Position numbers and translations under genes: made by a program
Notes under the pieces: generated by a model
Seen by the model: only the letters and a program-made list of their open reading frames with translations
What the model was told of the DNA's origin: nothing
The model's database searches: none
Shown here: positions 8,330 to 18,927 of the stretch, in pieces
Position numbering within the stretch: the stretch's first letter is position 1
Layout of the letters: the number at the start of each line of letters is the position of its first letter
From: Oscillospiraceae bacterium
GTDB taxonomy: Bacteria; Bacillota; Clostridia; Oscillospirales; CAG-272
NCBI GenBank assembly: GCA_015065455.1
Contig: SVQI01000013.1
Location: 1 to 46,835 of the forward strand
DNA: 46,835 nucleotides
Reading direction: 5' to 3'

Positions 8330-10136
8330 AGCGCAATATAACGCAAAGCATAATACAAAACTGGATGGCAAGACCACAAGACACATTATTGTAAGACTCG
8401 GAAAATATGTGTTTAAGCATTGGTATCTGTTTATCCCCGCGATTATTTTTACACTTACCTCAAACCACCTTTCGCTTATGGGCCCTACCTTTTCGGGTAA
8501 AGCCATAAACGCTATCGCAAACAAAAACGGCGTTGATTACCCTGTCGTTTGGGACAGCGTAATAAAAATGCTTATTTGTTATTTTTTCTCTGCTATTTTG
8601 TCATATTGTCTTGCCGTAATAATGGTACACCTCAGCCAGAGAATAGTTTACACTATGCGTAAACAGCTTTTCCAAAAGCTGAACACTCTACCCGTTACGT
8701 ATTTTGATAAAACACCGGTTGGCGATATAGTAAGCCATATTTCCTATGATATTGATACAATAAACAGCACCCTGTCACACGACTTGGTTCAGGTTATGGC
8801 AAGCTCGTACACTGTTTTGGGTTCACTTATTTTTATGTGGCATATATCAAAACCGATGCTCCTTGTTTTTGCCATAACTGTTCCGATATCAATTTGGTTT
8901 ACAAGATATAAGTCAAAAAAGGTTAGACCTCTGTTCAGAGAAAGGTCAAGGAAGTACGGAGAACTAAACGGTTACGCAGAGGAAATGCTTTCGGGTTGTC
9001 CTTCAATAAGAGCTTACGGCAAGGAAAATGTTATATGCGGCAGATTCAATAACCGAAATACAGAAACAATGAACGCATATTACAGAGCCGAATATCACGG
9101 CGCTGCATTAGGTCCTTCGGTAAACTTTATAAATAACCTTTCTATATCTCTTGTAACCATTCTCGGCGGAATACTTTATATGTATTCACAGAGCGGAGCT
9201 ATTGCAGCAGGAACTTTGTTCTTCATTTCGCTCGGTAACGTTGCCGAATTTGTTCAGTACTCAAGAAAGTTTGCAGGTCCTATAAACGAATTTGCAAATA
9301 TACTGCACGAATTTCAATCAGCTTTTTCTGCGGCGGAAAGAGTTTTCAGAATACTTGACGAGCCGTCAGAACCCAAGGATAAAGAAAACGCTGTTGAACT
9401 AAAAAAAGTGAATGGCAGAGTTGATTTTGAAAACGTTTGCTTTGGTTATACCGTAAACAAACAGATTCTTAATAACGTTTCAGTTAAGGCTGACCCCGGT
9501 AAGACTATTGCCATTGTAGGTCCGACGGGTGCCGGTAAGACTACGATAATAAATTTGCTTATGCGATTCTATGACGTTAATTCGGGTGAAATCAAGCTCG
9601 ACGGCGTTAAGATAACAGATATTAAGAGATACGACCTCAGAAAAGCGTATACTATGGTTTTGCAGGATACGTGGTTGTTTAACGGTACAATTTTTGACAA
9701 TATCGTTTACGGAAGAGAAAACGCAACTCAAGAAGAAGTCGAGCAGGCGGCAAAGGCTGCAAGAATTGATAAATATATAGAGAGTCTGCCCGATGGATAT
9801 ATGACTAAGATATCCGACGACGGAGTAAATATTTCAAAGGGACAGCGTCAGCTTATTACGATTGCAAGAGCAATTCTCTCAGATGCGCCTATGCTTATTC
9901 TTGATGAAGCTACGTCTAACGTTGACTCAAGAACCGAAATGAAGATTCAGGAAGCATTGAACGAGCTTATGAAAGGCAGAACGTGCTTTATAATCGCACA
10001 CAGACTTTCAACGATTCAGAATGCCAACTGTATACTTGTTTTGCAAAACGGTGAGATTACAGAACAGGGTACACACGACGAACTTTTGAAAAAAGGCGGA
10101 TTTTACAGTACACTGTATAATTCTCAGTTTAATTAA
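8322..10136 (+). CDS. ABC exporter half-transporter, subunit with catalytic ATP site
   Basis: 604 residues: an exporter membrane domain followed by an ATPase domain with Walker A GPTGAGKTT (near residue 400), intact Walker B LILDEATS with the catalytic Glu (near 525), and switch His (AHR). Its signature is NISKGQ rather than SGGQ. It therefore supplies the altered signature to the degenerate site formed with the upstream subunit, while the other site is complete. The start is a TTG with GGGGGG eight bases upstream, inside the end of the preceding gene. The only near alternative in another frame stops at once. Both genes together form one heterodimeric pump. Confidence 0.93.
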   Translation: MTRAQYNAKHNTKLDGKTTRHIIVRLGKYVFKHWYLFIPAIIFTLTSNHLSLMGPTFSGKAINAIANKNGVDYPVVWDSVIKMLICYFFSAILSYCLAVIMVHLSQRIVYTMRKQLFQKLNTLPVTYFDKTPVGDIVSHISYDIDTINSTLSHDLVQVMASSYTVLGSLIFMWHISKPMLLVFAITVPISIWFTRYKSKKVRPLFRERSRKYGELNGYAEEMLSGCPSIRAYGKENVICGRFNNRNTETMNAYYRAEYHGAALGPSVNFINNLSISLVTILGGILYMYSQSGAIAAGTLFFISLGNVAEFVQYSRKFAGPINEFANILHEFQSAFSAAERVFRILDEPSEPKDKENAVELKKVNGRVDFENVCFGYTVNKQILNNVSVKADPGKTIAIVGPTGAGKTTIINLLMRFYDVNSGEIKLDGVKITDIKRYDLRKAYTMVLQDTWLFNGTIFDNIVYGRENATQEEVEQAAKAARIDKYIESLPDGYMTKISDDGVNISKGQRQLITIARAILSDAPMLILDEATSNVDSRTEMKIQEALNELMKGRTCFIIAHRLSTIQNANCILVLQNGEITEQGTHDELLKKGGFYSTLYNSQFN

Positions 10137-10147
10137 ATTTTTAAAGT

Positions 10148-10173
10148 GCGACCTGAATTCAGGTCGCCTTTTA
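10148..10173 (+). terminator. Terminator of the ABC exporter operon
   Basis: Stem GCGACCT/AGGTCGC with loop GAATTC, followed by CTTTT, 11 bp after the stop codon. Confidence 0.85.
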
Positions 10174-10197
10174 AAATACCATAAATTAATTATTTTC

Positions 10198-10860
10198 TCT
10201 CCCTCAGTCATTTTCTAACGAAAATGCCAGCTCTCTCGTCAGATGGAGCTAAAAAGTTAGATTATTTCGGGAAAACGGACGTATAGCAAAAAAACGACAC
10301 TACAATTTTAGGGTTTATTGTCTTAGCCGCGTGTTCGATTGTCATCCTTGAGCAAGCCGCCGCGAGATTCTTCACTACGCTCGAGAATGACAACGCGGCG
10401 GCGCAGCGAAGGATCCCGAACATGCAGTTTATTATATGCGCCGTTCCCTACCAAATTAAGCAATATCGTTTCTGCTAACAAAGGGGGAACCGAAGGGGGT
10501 GTCCCCCTCGGTCGTTTGTGGGGTAGGGGTTTATAGGGGCGGGGGAATCGAAACCCCTGCCCCTATATGCCTTCTTTGGTTACTTTCTTGGCACGCAAGA
10601 AAGTAACGTAAAAAAAGAAAAGACATTATTATTTAGATAAATAATACGTCTTAGAAAAAGAAAAAAGCTATCGCTTTTTTTAGGGAGTACATACTATCAG
10701 GAGCTTCGCTCCCGAACCCACACAAAAGGAGCGCTTTTAAAAAAGCCCCCTCTTGACTCCCCCAAAACTTTTAACAAAAAATTTTATATTGTTTTTCTAA
10801 AATAATATTTAAATTGCGCTTTTTGAAAAAAGCCCATTTAGAAACCGCAAAAACTTTAAT
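10198..10860 (+). repeat. Dispersed mosaic repeat, copy B
   Basis: About 660 bp between the convergent ABC exporter and uvrA genes. Modules in order: (1) CTCTCCCTCAG with CATTTTC/GAAAATG and GCTC/GAGC stems; (2) a 210-bp unit with a long hairpin GCCGCCGCG/CGCGGCGGC (10342-10414); (3) a G-rich stem, the stem TATAGGGGC/GCCCCTATA (10532-10567) and the stem GTTACTTTCTTG/CAAGAAAGTAAC; (4) an AT stem ending in GTCTTAG; (5) GGAGCTTCGCTCC followed by two tails ending CAAAACTTT. No gene-like coding is seen; short open frames in it are hairpin-driven. Confidence 0.85.
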
Positions 10861-10865
10861 AAAAA

Positions 10866-10893
10866 ACCTCTCCATTTTTTGTGGAGAGGTCTT
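10866..10893 (-). terminator. Terminator after uvrA
   Basis: Stem ACCTCTCCA/TGGAGAGGT with U-runs on both sides, so it can work in both directions. It lies four bases past the uvrA stop. Confidence 0.85.
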
Positions 10894-10896
10894 TTT

Positions 10897-13725
10897 TTAT
10901 TTAAGCATTTTTTTAAGGAACATACCCGTGTATGACTTTTCATTTTTTGCAACGTCTTCAGGTGTACCAAACGCAACAATTTGTCCGCCTTTGTCTCCGC
11001 CCTCGGGACCAAGGTCGACAATGTAGTCGGAAACCTTTATTACATCAAGATTATGCTCAATTACAATAACCGTGTTACCCTCGTCAACAAGTCTGTTGAG
11101 TATCTGTATAAGCCTGTCAACGTCAGCCGTATGAAGTCCCGTCGTAGGTTCGTCAAGAATGTACACAGTTCTGCCCGTGCTTCTCTTAGCAAGCTCCGTT
11201 GCGAGCTTCACTCTCTGCGCTTCACCGCCCGAAAGCGTCGTTGACGACTGCCCTATTCTGATATATCCAAGTCCTACGTCATACAACACCTGAAGCTTGT
11301 TCTTTATCCTCGGTATTCCCTGGAAGAACTCAAGTCCTTCTTCAACCGTCATATCGAGCACGTCAAATATGCTCTTGTTCTTATATTTAACCTCAAGCGT
11401 ATCTCTGTTGTATCTCTTTCCGTGACAAACGTCGCACGTTACGTACACGTCGGGAAGAAAATGCATTTCAATTTTCTTAACGCCGTCGCCCTCGCAAGCC
11501 TCGCATCTTCCGCCTTTTACGTTAAAAGAAAATCTTCCGGGGCCATATCCCCTCTGCTTTGCATCGGGGGTCTTTGCAAACAGATCGCGTATATCGGTGA
11601 AAAGTCCCGTATAGGTTGCAGGGTTCGAACGGGGCGTTCTTCCAATGGGGCTCTGGTCTATCGCAATAACCTTATCAAGATTTTCTATACCCTCAATACT
11701 TTTATATTTTCCGGGATAGGTATAGGCTCTGTTAAGCTCGTGCGCCAAAACCTGATACAATATTCCGTTTACAAGAGACGATTTTCCCGAACCCGATACA
11801 CCCGTAACGCAGTTCAACACTCCAAGCGGAAAGCATACGTCTATATTTTTAAGGTTATGCTCGCAAGCTCCCTTTACTTTTATATATTTGCCATTCCCCT
11901 TTCTTCTCGTTTTTGGAACGGCAATCTTCTTTCTTCCCGAAAGATAATCACCCGTTATAGAATCGGTATTATTCATTATTTCCTCGGGCGTTCCCTGAGC
12001 AACTACTCTACCGCCGTGAATACCTGCGCCGGGGCCTATATCCACAATGTAATCGGACGCCATCATAGTTTCTTCATCATGCTCAACTACAATAAGGCTG
12101 TTACCCGTATCCCTGAACTTTTTCAAGGTTTCTATCAGCTTATAGTTATCCCTTTGGTGAAGACCTATACTGGGCTCGTCAAGAACGTACATAACACCCA
12201 TAAGTGAAGATCCTATCTGTGTCGCAAGTCTTATTCTCTGAGCCTCACCACCCGAAAGACTTCCCGCCTTTCTTGTCAACGTCAGATACTCAAGTCCCAC
12301 GTTTTCAAGAAATCCGAGTCTCGATTTTAATTCTTTTATAATTTCCCTTGCGATATTATATTCCATATCGGTAAATTTAAGCTGTTTTACAAATTCCAAC
12401 GCTTCCGATATCGACATCGAACAAAATTCGTGTATATTCTTTCCGCCGACAGTAACCGCCAAAGGCTCTGCCTTAAGGCGCCTTCCGTGACACTTAGGAC
12501 ATACGATATTCTCCACAAACTGATCGTAATATTCAGTCTGAATAACGTCGCTTCTCTGCTGAATAATATTTACAAAACCATCAAACTTTATAATCTGATG
12601 CTTTACGACACCCTGATATGCTCTTGTCACGTCGTACACGTCATCCGAGCCGTAACAAAGCACCTCAAAAGCTTTCTTGGAGTAATCCTTAATGGGAGTA
12701 TCAAGAGTAAAGCCGTACTTTTCGCCGACCGCAATAAACAAAGGGCCCATCCAGGTATCCTCGCCAATACTCTTAAACCCGTTACATACTATTGCTCCAT
12801 CTCTTAAAGACAGACTCTTGTCAGGGATAAGCTTGTCAACCGACATACTTCTCATTTCACCAAGCCCGGCGCACACATCGCAAGCGCCCGAGGGGTTGTT
12901 GAAAGAAAACATAGGGGGCGACATTTCTCCCATACTGATATTATGCTCTTCGCAGGCATAATTTGTTGAGTAGGCAATATCCTCGTCTTTCTGTCCGTCT
13001 CTGCCCATAATTGTAATTATTATATTTCCGTCAGCAAGTGACAAAGCATTTTCGACCGAATCGTTAAGTCTTGATCTTATGTCATCGCGCATAGCAAGAC
13101 GGTCAACTACTATATCAATATTATGCTTTTTATTTTTGTCAAGTGAAATATCTTCCCCAAGGTCATAGATTTCTCCGTCTATTCTAACTCGGACGTACCC
13201 GCTTTTTCTTGCCGATTCAAGCGTCTTTTCGTGCATACCCTTTTTGGCTCTGACGACGGGAGCCATAACCATAAACCTTTTCCCTTCAGGGATACACATA
13301 ATATTGTCAATTATCTGGTCAACCGTTTGCTGCCTTATCTCTTTACCGCATACAGGACAGTGAGGAACGCCAACTCTCGCGTACAAAAGTCTTAAATAGT
13401 CGTATATTTCCGTTACCGTTCCAACGGTCGAACGGGGGTTTTTTGACGTCGTCTTCTGGTCGATCGATATAGAAGGAGAGAGCCCCTCTATTGAATCAAT
13501 ATCAGGCTTATCAAGCTGACCTAAAAACATTCTTGCATACGACGACAAAGATTCAACAAATCTTCTGTGTCCCTCGGCATAAATCGTATCAAAGGCAAGT
13601 GATGACTTTCCCGATCCCGAAAGTCCCGTGAATACAACGAACTTATCGCGCGGAATTGTAAGATCAATATTCTTCAGGTTGTTTACCCTGACACCCTTAA
13701 CGGTTAGTTTTTTCTCTTCAGCCAT
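10897..13725 (-). CDS. uvrA: Excinuclease ABC subunit A (UvrA)
   Basis: 942 residues, the usual length. It has two ABC ATPase modules: Walker [17 protein letters not shown] with signature [17 protein letters not shown], and Walker [16 protein letters not shown] with [19 protein letters not shown]. The zinc-binding pairs are [16 protein letters not shown] and CEACEGDG...CDVCHGKR. UvrA finds bulky DNA lesions and loads UvrB. It overlaps the end of uvrB by 8 bp and shares its transcript. A 261-codon frame on the opposite strand (11422-12207) is a shadow. Confidence 0.99.
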   Translation of the reverse strand: MAEEKKLTVKGVRVNNLKNIDLTIPRDKFVVFTGLSGSGKSSLAFDTIYAEGHRRFVESLSSYARMFLGQLDKPDIDSIEGLSPSISIDQKTTSKNPRSTVGTVTEIYDYLRLLYARVGVPHCPVCGKEIRQQTVDQIIDNIMCIPEGKRFMVMAPVVRAKKGMHEKTLESARKSGYVRVRIDGEIYDLGEDISLDKNKKHNIDIVVDRLAMRDDIRSRLNDSVENALSLADGNIIITIMGRDGQKDEDIAYSTNYACEEHNISMGEMSPPMFSFNNPSGACDVCAGLGEMRSMSVDKLIPDKSLSLRDGAIVCNGFKSIGEDTWMGPLFIAVGEKYGFTLDTPIKDYSKKAFEVLCYGSDDVYDVTRAYQGVVKHQIIKFDGFVNIIQQRSDVIQTEYYDQFVENIVCPKCHGRRLKAEPLAVTVGGKNIHEFCSMSISEALEFVKQLKFTDMEYNIAREIIKELKSRLGFLENVGLEYLTLTRKAGSLSGGEAQRIRLATQIGSSLMGVMYVLDEPSIGLHQRDNYKLIETLKKFRDTGNSLIVVEHDEETMMASDYIVDIGPGAGIHGGRVVAQGTPEEIMNNTDSITGDYLSGRKKIAVPKTRRKGNGKYIKVKGACEHNLKNIDVCFPLGVLNCVTGVSGSGKSSLVNGILYQVLAHELNRAYTYPGKYKSIEGIENLDKVIAIDQSPIGRTPRSNPATYTGLFTDIRDLFAKTPDAKQRGYGPGRFSFNVKGGRCEACEGDGVKKIEMHFLPDVYVTCDVCHGKRYNRDTLEVKYKNKSIFDVLDMTVEEGLEFFQGIPRIKNKLQVLYDVGLGYIRIGQSSTTLSGGEAQRVKLATELAKRSTGRTVYILDEPTTGLHTADVDRLIQILNRLVDEGNTVIVIEHNLDVIKVSDYIVDLGPEGGDKGGQIVAFGTPEDVAKNEKSYTGMFLKKMLK

Positions 13726-15691
13726 TTTTCTTCTCTTTCTGCATATTTACAATAGTATCACGTAAATACGCTGCCCTTTCAAAATCAAGCCGCTTTGCGC
13801 ACTCTTTCATTTCTTTTGTCAATTCTTCAATGACCTTGTCGTAATCCTTCTTTGGTATCTTCTTTTTCTTCGGCTTTCCGTTTTCGTCATCCTTCATACC
13901 GATATCAATAACGTCAAGCACTTTCTTTTTTATCGTCTTTGGCGTAATTCCGTTCTTTTCGTTATACGCCATCTGAATCTTTCTTCTCTTTTCCGTTTCG
14001 TCAATGGCAAGACGCATAGACCTCGTTATATTATCTGCATACATAATAACCTTGCCGTTTGCATTTCTTGCCGCTCTGCCTATCGTCTGTATAAGAGACG
14101 TTTCCGAACGCAAGAATCCCTCTTTATCTGCATCAAGAATTGCAACGAGCGACACCTCGGGAATATCAAGCCCCTCTCGAAGCAAATTTATTCCAACAAG
14201 AACGTCAAATACACCCATTCTGAGATCGCGAACTATCTCCATTCGTTCAATGGTTTCTACGTTGTGGTGTATATATTTTACCTTTATCATATTGCACGAA
14301 AGGTATTCAGTAAGGTCCTCCGCCATTTTCTTTGTAAGGGTGGTAACGAGTACCCTTTCTCCCTTTTCGGCGCGTTCTCTTATCTCACCCATAAGGTCGT
14401 CAACCTGCCCCTTTATCGGTCTTACCTCAACTGAGGGATCAACGAGCCCCGTCGGTCTTATAAGCTGTTCAACAATATTCTCCGAATGTTCTTTTTCATA
14501 TTCGGCGGGAGTTGCCGATACGTAAATGACCTTATCAAGCTTCTTTTCAAATTCATCAAAAAACAAAGGTCGGTTATCATATGCCGAAGGAAGTCTAAAG
14601 CCAAATTCAACAAGATTCTGCTTTCTTGCCCTGTCACCGCCGCTCATGCCCCTTACCTGAGGCAAAGTAACGTGCGACTCGTCAACAAACAGCAAGAAAT
14701 CATCGGGGAAATAATCAAGCAACGTATACGGAACGGATCCTTCCTCTCGTCCCGATAATACTCTCGAATAGTTTTCTACCCCGTGGCAAAAACCTATCTC
14801 ACGAAGCATCTCAAGGTCGTAACGTGTTCTTTCTTCTATTCTCTGCGCCTCTATCAGCTTACCCTCTGACTGAAAGAATTTTACCCTTTCAATCATTTCT
14901 TCTTCTATCTGCGACAAAGCTGCCTCGCGTTTTTCGGGAGTCATAGCATAGTGCGATGCGGGGAATATTGACACGTAACTGAGTCTGCGAAGCAGTTCTC
15001 CCGTTACAACGTTAATTTCTGAAATTCGGTCGATTTCATCATCAAAAAACTCAACCCTTATCGCCTTATCCGACGACGATGCGGGGAATATTTCAAGAAC
15101 GTCGCCTCTTACGCGGAACTTGTTTCTGACAAAATTAATATCGTTTCTGTCATAGTTCATATCTATCAAGGCGGAAATGACTTTGTTTCTGTCTGCAATC
15201 ATTCCCGGTCTTAGTCCGAGCACCATTTTCTGATACTCGGCAGGGTCACCGAGAGAATAGATACAGGAAACGCTCGACACTATTATTACGTCTTTTCTTT
15301 CAAAAAGCGACGAGGTCGCGCTGTGTCTTAATTTATCTATTTCATCATTAACAAGTGCGTCTTTTTCAATATATAGATCTCTGCCGGGGATATAGGCTTC
15401 CGGCTTATAGTAATCATAGTAGGATACAAAAAATTCAACTGCATTTTCGGGGAAAAGCTCGCGGAATTCCGAGCATAACTGCGCGGCAAGAGTTTTGTTA
15501 TGAGCGAGGACAAGTGTAGGCTTGTTTACTTTTGCAATTATATTAGCCATTGTAAAGGTCTTACCCGAGCCCGTAACGCCGAGAAGCGTCTGCTGTTTTG
15601 CGCCGTTTTTTATTCCGTTGACTAATTTTTCAATAGCTTCAGGCTGGTCTCCCGTCGGCTTGTACGACGATATAAGCTTGAATTTGTCCAT
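13718..15691 (-). CDS. uvrB: Excinuclease ABC subunit B (UvrB)
   Basis: About 657 residues. It has helicase motif [13 protein letters not shown], the beta-hairpin region [15 protein letters not shown] that opens damaged DNA, motif II DESH, the REGLDIPEV and QTIGRAARN helicase motifs, and a C-terminal UVR coiled coil ([10 protein letters not shown]) that contacts UvrC. The ATG at 15691 has AAAGGGGAG just upstream; an upstream TTG would lie before that site. It is first in a two-gene uvrB-uvrA operon. A TATAAT box lies near 15775 on the minus strand, with no convincing -35. No LexA-type operator was recognised. Confidence 0.98.
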   Translation of the reverse strand: MDKFKLISSYKPTGDQPEAIEKLVNGIKNGAKQQTLLGVTGSGKTFTMANIIAKVNKPTLVLAHNKTLAAQLCSEFRELFPENAVEFFVSYYDYYKPEAYIPGRDLYIEKDALVNDEIDKLRHSATSSLFERKDVIIVSSVSCIYSLGDPAEYQKMVLGLRPGMIADRNKVISALIDMNYDRNDINFVRNKFRVRGDVLEIFPASSSDKAIRVEFFDDEIDRISEINVVTGELLRRLSYVSIFPASHYAMTPEKREAALSQIEEEMIERVKFFQSEGKLIEAQRIEERTRYDLEMLREIGFCHGVENYSRVLSGREEGSVPYTLLDYFPDDFLLFVDESHVTLPQVRGMSGGDRARKQNLVEFGFRLPSAYDNRPLFFDEFEKKLDKVIYVSATPAEYEKEHSENIVEQLIRPTGLVDPSVEVRPIKGQVDDLMGEIRERAEKGERVLVTTLTKKMAEDLTEYLSCNMIKVKYIHHNVETIERMEIVRDLRMGVFDVLVGINLLREGLDIPEVSLVAILDADKEGFLRSETSLIQTIGRAARNANGKVIMYADNITRSMRLAIDETEKRRKIQMAYNEKNGITPKTIKKKVLDVIDIGMKDDENGKPKKKKIPKKDYDKVIEELTKEMKECAKRLDFERAAYLRDTIVNMQKEKKNG

Positions 15692-15823
15692 ATTTCTCCC
15701 CTTTCTGCTTTTTTTCAATTATATATTAAGTATTTTTTAACTTCTCCCCAAAGATCCAAAAATAATCAAAATATATTATACCACACTATATCAAAAAACA
15801 AAAGCCAATTTAAAAACATTTCT

Positions 15824-16570
15824 TCAAGTATGTTTTTTTCTGTATTCTTTAGGTGTAACGTCGTACACACCCTTAAACACCGCGGTAAATTTTCCAGCAT
15901 TTTCATACCCTACAGTCCTCGATATTTCGGCTATGCTGAGCGAAGTGGTTGTAAGAAGCTCCGCCGCTTTCTCTATTCTGTGCTGTTTTACGTGCGTTGC
16001 AACCGACGTGCCGTACATACTTTTAAAAAGCTCTTTTATAGTAGTAGTATTTATATGATACTTCTTTGACAGGTCCTCAATCGTAATACGTTTATCAAGA
16101 TTTTGTACCAGATACTCGTGAATATTCTCCATTATGCCAATATGCTCTGCATCTTTTACGTCGCTTTTTTCATTTTTGCAGGCGCTTGCGTGTTCTTCAG
16201 CGTTTGTTTTTGGACACGATACTTCCATTATTTTTTCAACTGCTTTATCAAGATAACGGTTTTCCTCTATGTCAGCCGCCTTGTAATATACTTCTTTCCC
16301 AACTCGTCTGCTGATAACAAGTCCGCTTTCCTTTAACGCTCTCAAATGATGGGAAACGGCGGGACTCGACATATCCACCATCGACGAAATATTTATAACA
16401 CATTCTTCACAGTGGCACAACAACCAATAAATTTTGAGTCGACTGCTGTCGCCAAGCTGTTTAAATATATTTGCAACCGTATAAAAATTTTCACTGTTCA
16501 TCAGCTCGTCAATCATTTTTTCGGCTATTTTTACGTTTCCGTGCTGATGCGGCAACTGTCTTTTACTCAT
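15824..16570 (-). CDS. Metal-responsive ArsR/SmtB regulator fused to an AraC-type DNA-binding domain
   Basis: 248 residues. Residues about 20-110 are an ArsR/SmtB winged helix with LLCHCEEC (Cys52, Cys54, Cys57), which sits where CadC-type sensors have their Cys-x-Cys metal site. The N terminus has HQH, another likely ligand region. The recognition helix is SSPAVSHHLRALKESGLV. Residues about 145-248 are a complete AraC/XylS double helix-turn-helix ending GYENAGKFTAVFKGVYDVTPKEYRKKH. One chain thus carries two different DNA-binding units. It is divergent from a metal efflux operon and has an operator in its own promoter, which suggests autoregulation. AGAGGA lies before the ATG. Confidence 0.9.
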   Translation of the reverse strand: MSKRQLPHQHGNVKIAEKMIDELMNSENFYTVANIFKQLGDSSRLKIYWLLCHCEECVINISSMVDMSSPAVSHHLRALKESGLVISRRVGKEVYYKAADIEENRYLDKAVEKIMEVSCPKTNAEEHASACKNEKSDVKDAEHIGIMENIHEYLVQNLDKRITIEDLSKKYHINTTTIKELFKSMYGTSVATHVKQHRIEKAAELLTTTSLSIAEISRTVGYENAGKFTAVFKGVYDVTPKEYRKKHT

Positions 16571-16611
16571 TCTTTTTCCTCTAGGTAACTTTTATTTTTC
16601 TATTCATAAAA

Positions 16612-16640
16612 AGTATATCACCCATCATACAATTAAACAA
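16612..16640 (-). promoter_or_regulatory. Promoter of the ArsR-AraC gene
   Basis: On the minus strand, -35 TTGTTT (16635-16640), 17 bases, -10 TATACT (16612-16617). The -35 box is inside operator 1. Confidence 0.7.
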
Positions 16641-16651
16641 GCGTTTAATTG
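16630..16651. promoter_or_regulatory. ArsR-type operator 1
   Basis: A perfect palindrome CAATTAAAC-AAGC-GTTTAATTG. It covers the -35 box of the regulator's own promoter and shares the core ATTAAACAA-CGTTTAA with the second operator near 16760. The form and core resemble known CadC/ArsR sites. Confidence 0.8.
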
Positions 16652-16714
16652 TTAATTTCTTTAATCCAAAAAGAAATTAAAATAATCCTAAAAGAAGTAA
16701 CTTTTTAAAACAGA

Positions 16715-16743
16715 TTGACCGATTATGCAAATAATAATATACT
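16715..16743 (+). promoter_or_regulatory. Promoter of the HMA protein/P-type ATPase operon
   Basis: -35 TTGACC (16715-16720), 17 bases, -10 TATACT (16738-16743). The expected start is just before operator 2. Confidence 0.78.
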
Positions 16744-16752
16744 ATTGTCGAA

Positions 16753-16774
16753 CGATTAAACAAACGTTTAAACG
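16753..16774. promoter_or_regulatory. ArsR-type operator 2
   Basis: CGATTAAAC-AAAC-GTTTAAACG, a near-perfect palindrome with the same core as operator 1. It lies at the predicted transcription start of the efflux operon, where a bound repressor would block initiation. Confidence 0.8.
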
Positions 16775-16794
16775 ATACATAAAGGGGAAACACA

Positions 16795-17013
16795 ATGAAA
16801 AAGACATACAAAATTGAAGTTGACTGCGCAAACTGCGCAAATCTTATGGAAGAAGCTACGTCTAAAGTTAATGGGGTTGCAAAAGCTACCGTTAATTTTA
16901 TTATGCAGAAAATGACCGTTGAATTTGCAGAAAACACCGACGTTGACTCGGTTATGAAAGCAGTTTCAAAGGCTTGCAGAAAAATTGAGCCCGATTTTGA
17001 AATCGAACTCTGA
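16795..17013 (+). CDS. Heavy-metal-associated (HMA) domain protein
   Basis: 72 residues forming one ferredoxin-like HMA domain. The metal site is DCANC (Cys11, Cys14), as in the N-terminal domains of CadA/ZntA-type pumps, rather than the copper-type MxCxxC. It probably hands the metal to, or regulates, the ATPase encoded 22 bp downstream, which lacks its own HMA domain. In effect the usual N-terminal domain is a separate gene here. GGGG precedes the ATG. Metal choice (Zn, Cd or Pb) is an inference from the family. Confidence 0.93.
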   Translation: MKKTYKIEVDCANCANLMEEATSKVNGVAKATVNFIMQKMTVEFAENTDVDSVMKAVSKACRKIEPDFEIEL

Positions 17014-17035
17014 TCAAACGGAGAATTTTGTTTAT

Positions 17036-18910
17036 ATGAATAAAAAACAAAAGAAAATACTGATACGTATTCTTATCACTGTATTTCTTTCGGCTATGCT
17101 GTTACTTGTTCCGTTTTCGAATTTAATAAACGGTATATTGTCAGTAATCACCTATTTTATAATAGGATACGACGTCTTAAGAAAAGCATTCAGGGGGATA
17201 CTCAACAGAAGAATATTTGATGAAAATTTTCTTATGGCAGTAGCCACGTTAGGTGCAATTTTTCTCGCTATATACACCAAGAGCGGTGATTATTTTGAAG
17301 CTATCGCAGTTATGCTGTTTTATCAGATAGGCGAACTGTTTCAGAGCTACGCTGTCGGCAAAAGCAGAAAAAGTATAACTTCACTTATGGATATAAGACC
17401 CGACTATGCCAATATAGAAAAGAACGGTACACTTGTTTCTGTTGACCCTGATGAAATATCAGTCGGCGACGTGATTATTGTTCAGCCGGGTGAAAGGGTA
17501 GCTATTGACGGCATTGTAATTGAGGGAAAAAGTACGCTTAATACAAGCGCGCTAACGGGTGAAAGTATGCCCCGCGATATTACCGTTGGAGAAAAAATAT
17601 TCAGCGGATGTATAAATATGACGGGTGTACTCAAAGTGCGCACGACAAAAGAATTCGGTCAGTCAACTGCATCAAAAATACTTGAGCTTGTGGAAGAATC
17701 GGGCTCCAGAAAATCGGTTACCGAAAACTTTATATCAAAATTTGCAAAATATTATACTCCCATAGTTTGTTACAGCGCTTTGGCTTTGGCGCTTCTGCCA
17801 CCCGTATTTAATATGCTTATAGGCAACACCGCGTCATTTTCAGTATGGGTGTACAGAGCGCTCACGTTCCTCGTTATAAGCTGTCCTTGCGCATTGGTTA
17901 TAAGTATACCTCTTACTTTCTTTGCGGGAATAGGGGGAGCCAGCCGCGACGGAATACTTATAAAAGGCTCAAACTTTATTGAAGCGCTTTCAAAAACAAA
18001 ATCCGTCGTATTTGACAAAACAGGTACGCTTACCAAGGGAGTTTTTGAAGTCAGAGAAATCAAAACAAATAATATATCAAAAGAATTATTACTCGAATAT
18101 GCCGCACATGCTGAATGTTCGTCCTCTCACCCAATAAGCAAAAGTATAATTAAAGCGTATGAAAAAGACATTGACCGAAAACGCGTGCAAAACATTGAAG
18201 AAATAAGCGGACAGGGTGTTGTTGCCATAATTGACGGAAAGAAAATTTCTGTCGGTAATGACAAGCTGATGAAAAAACAGCCGATAGATTATAGCGAATG
18301 TGAACACGACGGTACTGTTATTCACGTAGCTATCGACGGAGCATATTCGGGATATATAGTTATATCAGACGTTGAAAAACCAACCTCTAAAACAGCAATT
18401 GAAGACTTAAAAGCTTGCGGTATTGATAATATTGTTATGCTTACGGGTGACTCAAAAGCCGTGGCCGAAAAAGTTGCCTCAAATCTCGGTATAAAAGAAT
18501 GTTCCTACGAGCTTTTACCGACCGACAAGGTTACGGAATTAGAAAAGCTGATTTCAAAAAATGATAAAAAAACGACCCTTGCATTTGTCGGTGACGGTAT
18601 AAACGACGCTCCCGTACTCGCAAGAGCCGACGTAGGTATCGCTATGGGAGCTATTGGCTCAGACGCGGCAATCGAAGCGGCTGACGTGGTGCTGATGGAC
18701 GATAATCCCGAAAGAATAGCAAAAGCAATAAAAATATCCCGCAAGTGTATGAGAATTGTACGCCAAAATATAGTATTTGCGCTTGGAATTAAATTTGCTT
18801 GTCTGTTGCTTGGAGCTTTGGGCATTTCGAATATGTGGTTTGCCATATTTGCTGACGTCGGAGTAATGATAATTGCCGTAATTAACGCCATCAGAGCATT
18901 GAAAATATAA
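17036..18910 (+). CDS. P1B-type heavy-metal-translocating ATPase (Zn/Cd/Pb type)
   Basis: About 624 residues. It has membrane helices at both ends, the transmembrane metal motif SCPCALVIS (near 282), the phosphorylation motif DKTGTLTKG (near 326), the SSHPIS motif of the nucleotide domain and the hinge GDGINDAPVLARADVGIAMG (near 519). The Cys-Pro-Cys and the flanking sequence fit the CadA/ZntA group, which exports Zn, Cd or Pb. There is no N-terminal metal-binding domain; that part is the preceding small gene. I chose the ATG at 17036 with GGAG 12 bases upstream; an open frame begins earlier but overlaps the HMA gene. The operon ends at a strong terminator. Confidence 0.95.
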   Translation: MNKKQKKILIRILITVFLSAMLLLVPFSNLINGILSVITYFIIGYDVLRKAFRGILNRRIFDENFLMAVATLGAIFLAIYTKSGDYFEAIAVMLFYQIGELFQSYAVGKSRKSITSLMDIRPDYANIEKNGTLVSVDPDEISVGDVIIVQPGERVAIDGIVIEGKSTLNTSALTGESMPRDITVGEKIFSGCINMTGVLKVRTTKEFGQSTASKILELVEESGSRKSVTENFISKFAKYYTPIVCYSALALALLPPVFNMLIGNTASFSVWVYRALTFLVISCPCALVISIPLTFFAGIGGASRDGILIKGSNFIEALSKTKSVVFDKTGTLTKGVFEVREIKTNNISKELLLEYAAHAECSSSHPISKSIIKAYEKDIDRKRVQNIEEISGQGVVAIIDGKKISVGNDKLMKKQPIDYSECEHDGTVIHVAIDGAYSGYIVISDVEKPTSKTAIEDLKACGIDNIVMLTGDSKAVAEKVASNLGIKECSYELLPTDKVTELEKLISKNDKKTTLAFVGDGINDAPVLARADVGIAMGAIGSDAAIEAADVVLMDDNPERIAKAIKISRKCMRIVRQNIVFALGIKFACLLLGALGISNMWFAIFADVGVMIIAVINAIRALKI

Positions 18911-18927
18911 AAATAATTTATAAAAAT

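Noticed and set aside
10590..10625. The GTTACTTTCTTG/CAAGAAAGTAAC hairpin as a terminator
   Set aside because: The stem is followed by an A-run on the plus strand and no U-run on the minus strand, so it does not have terminator form in either direction.
11422..12207. A 261-codon open frame opposite uvrA
   Set aside because: It lies wholly inside uvrA on the other strand and shows no recognisable domain.
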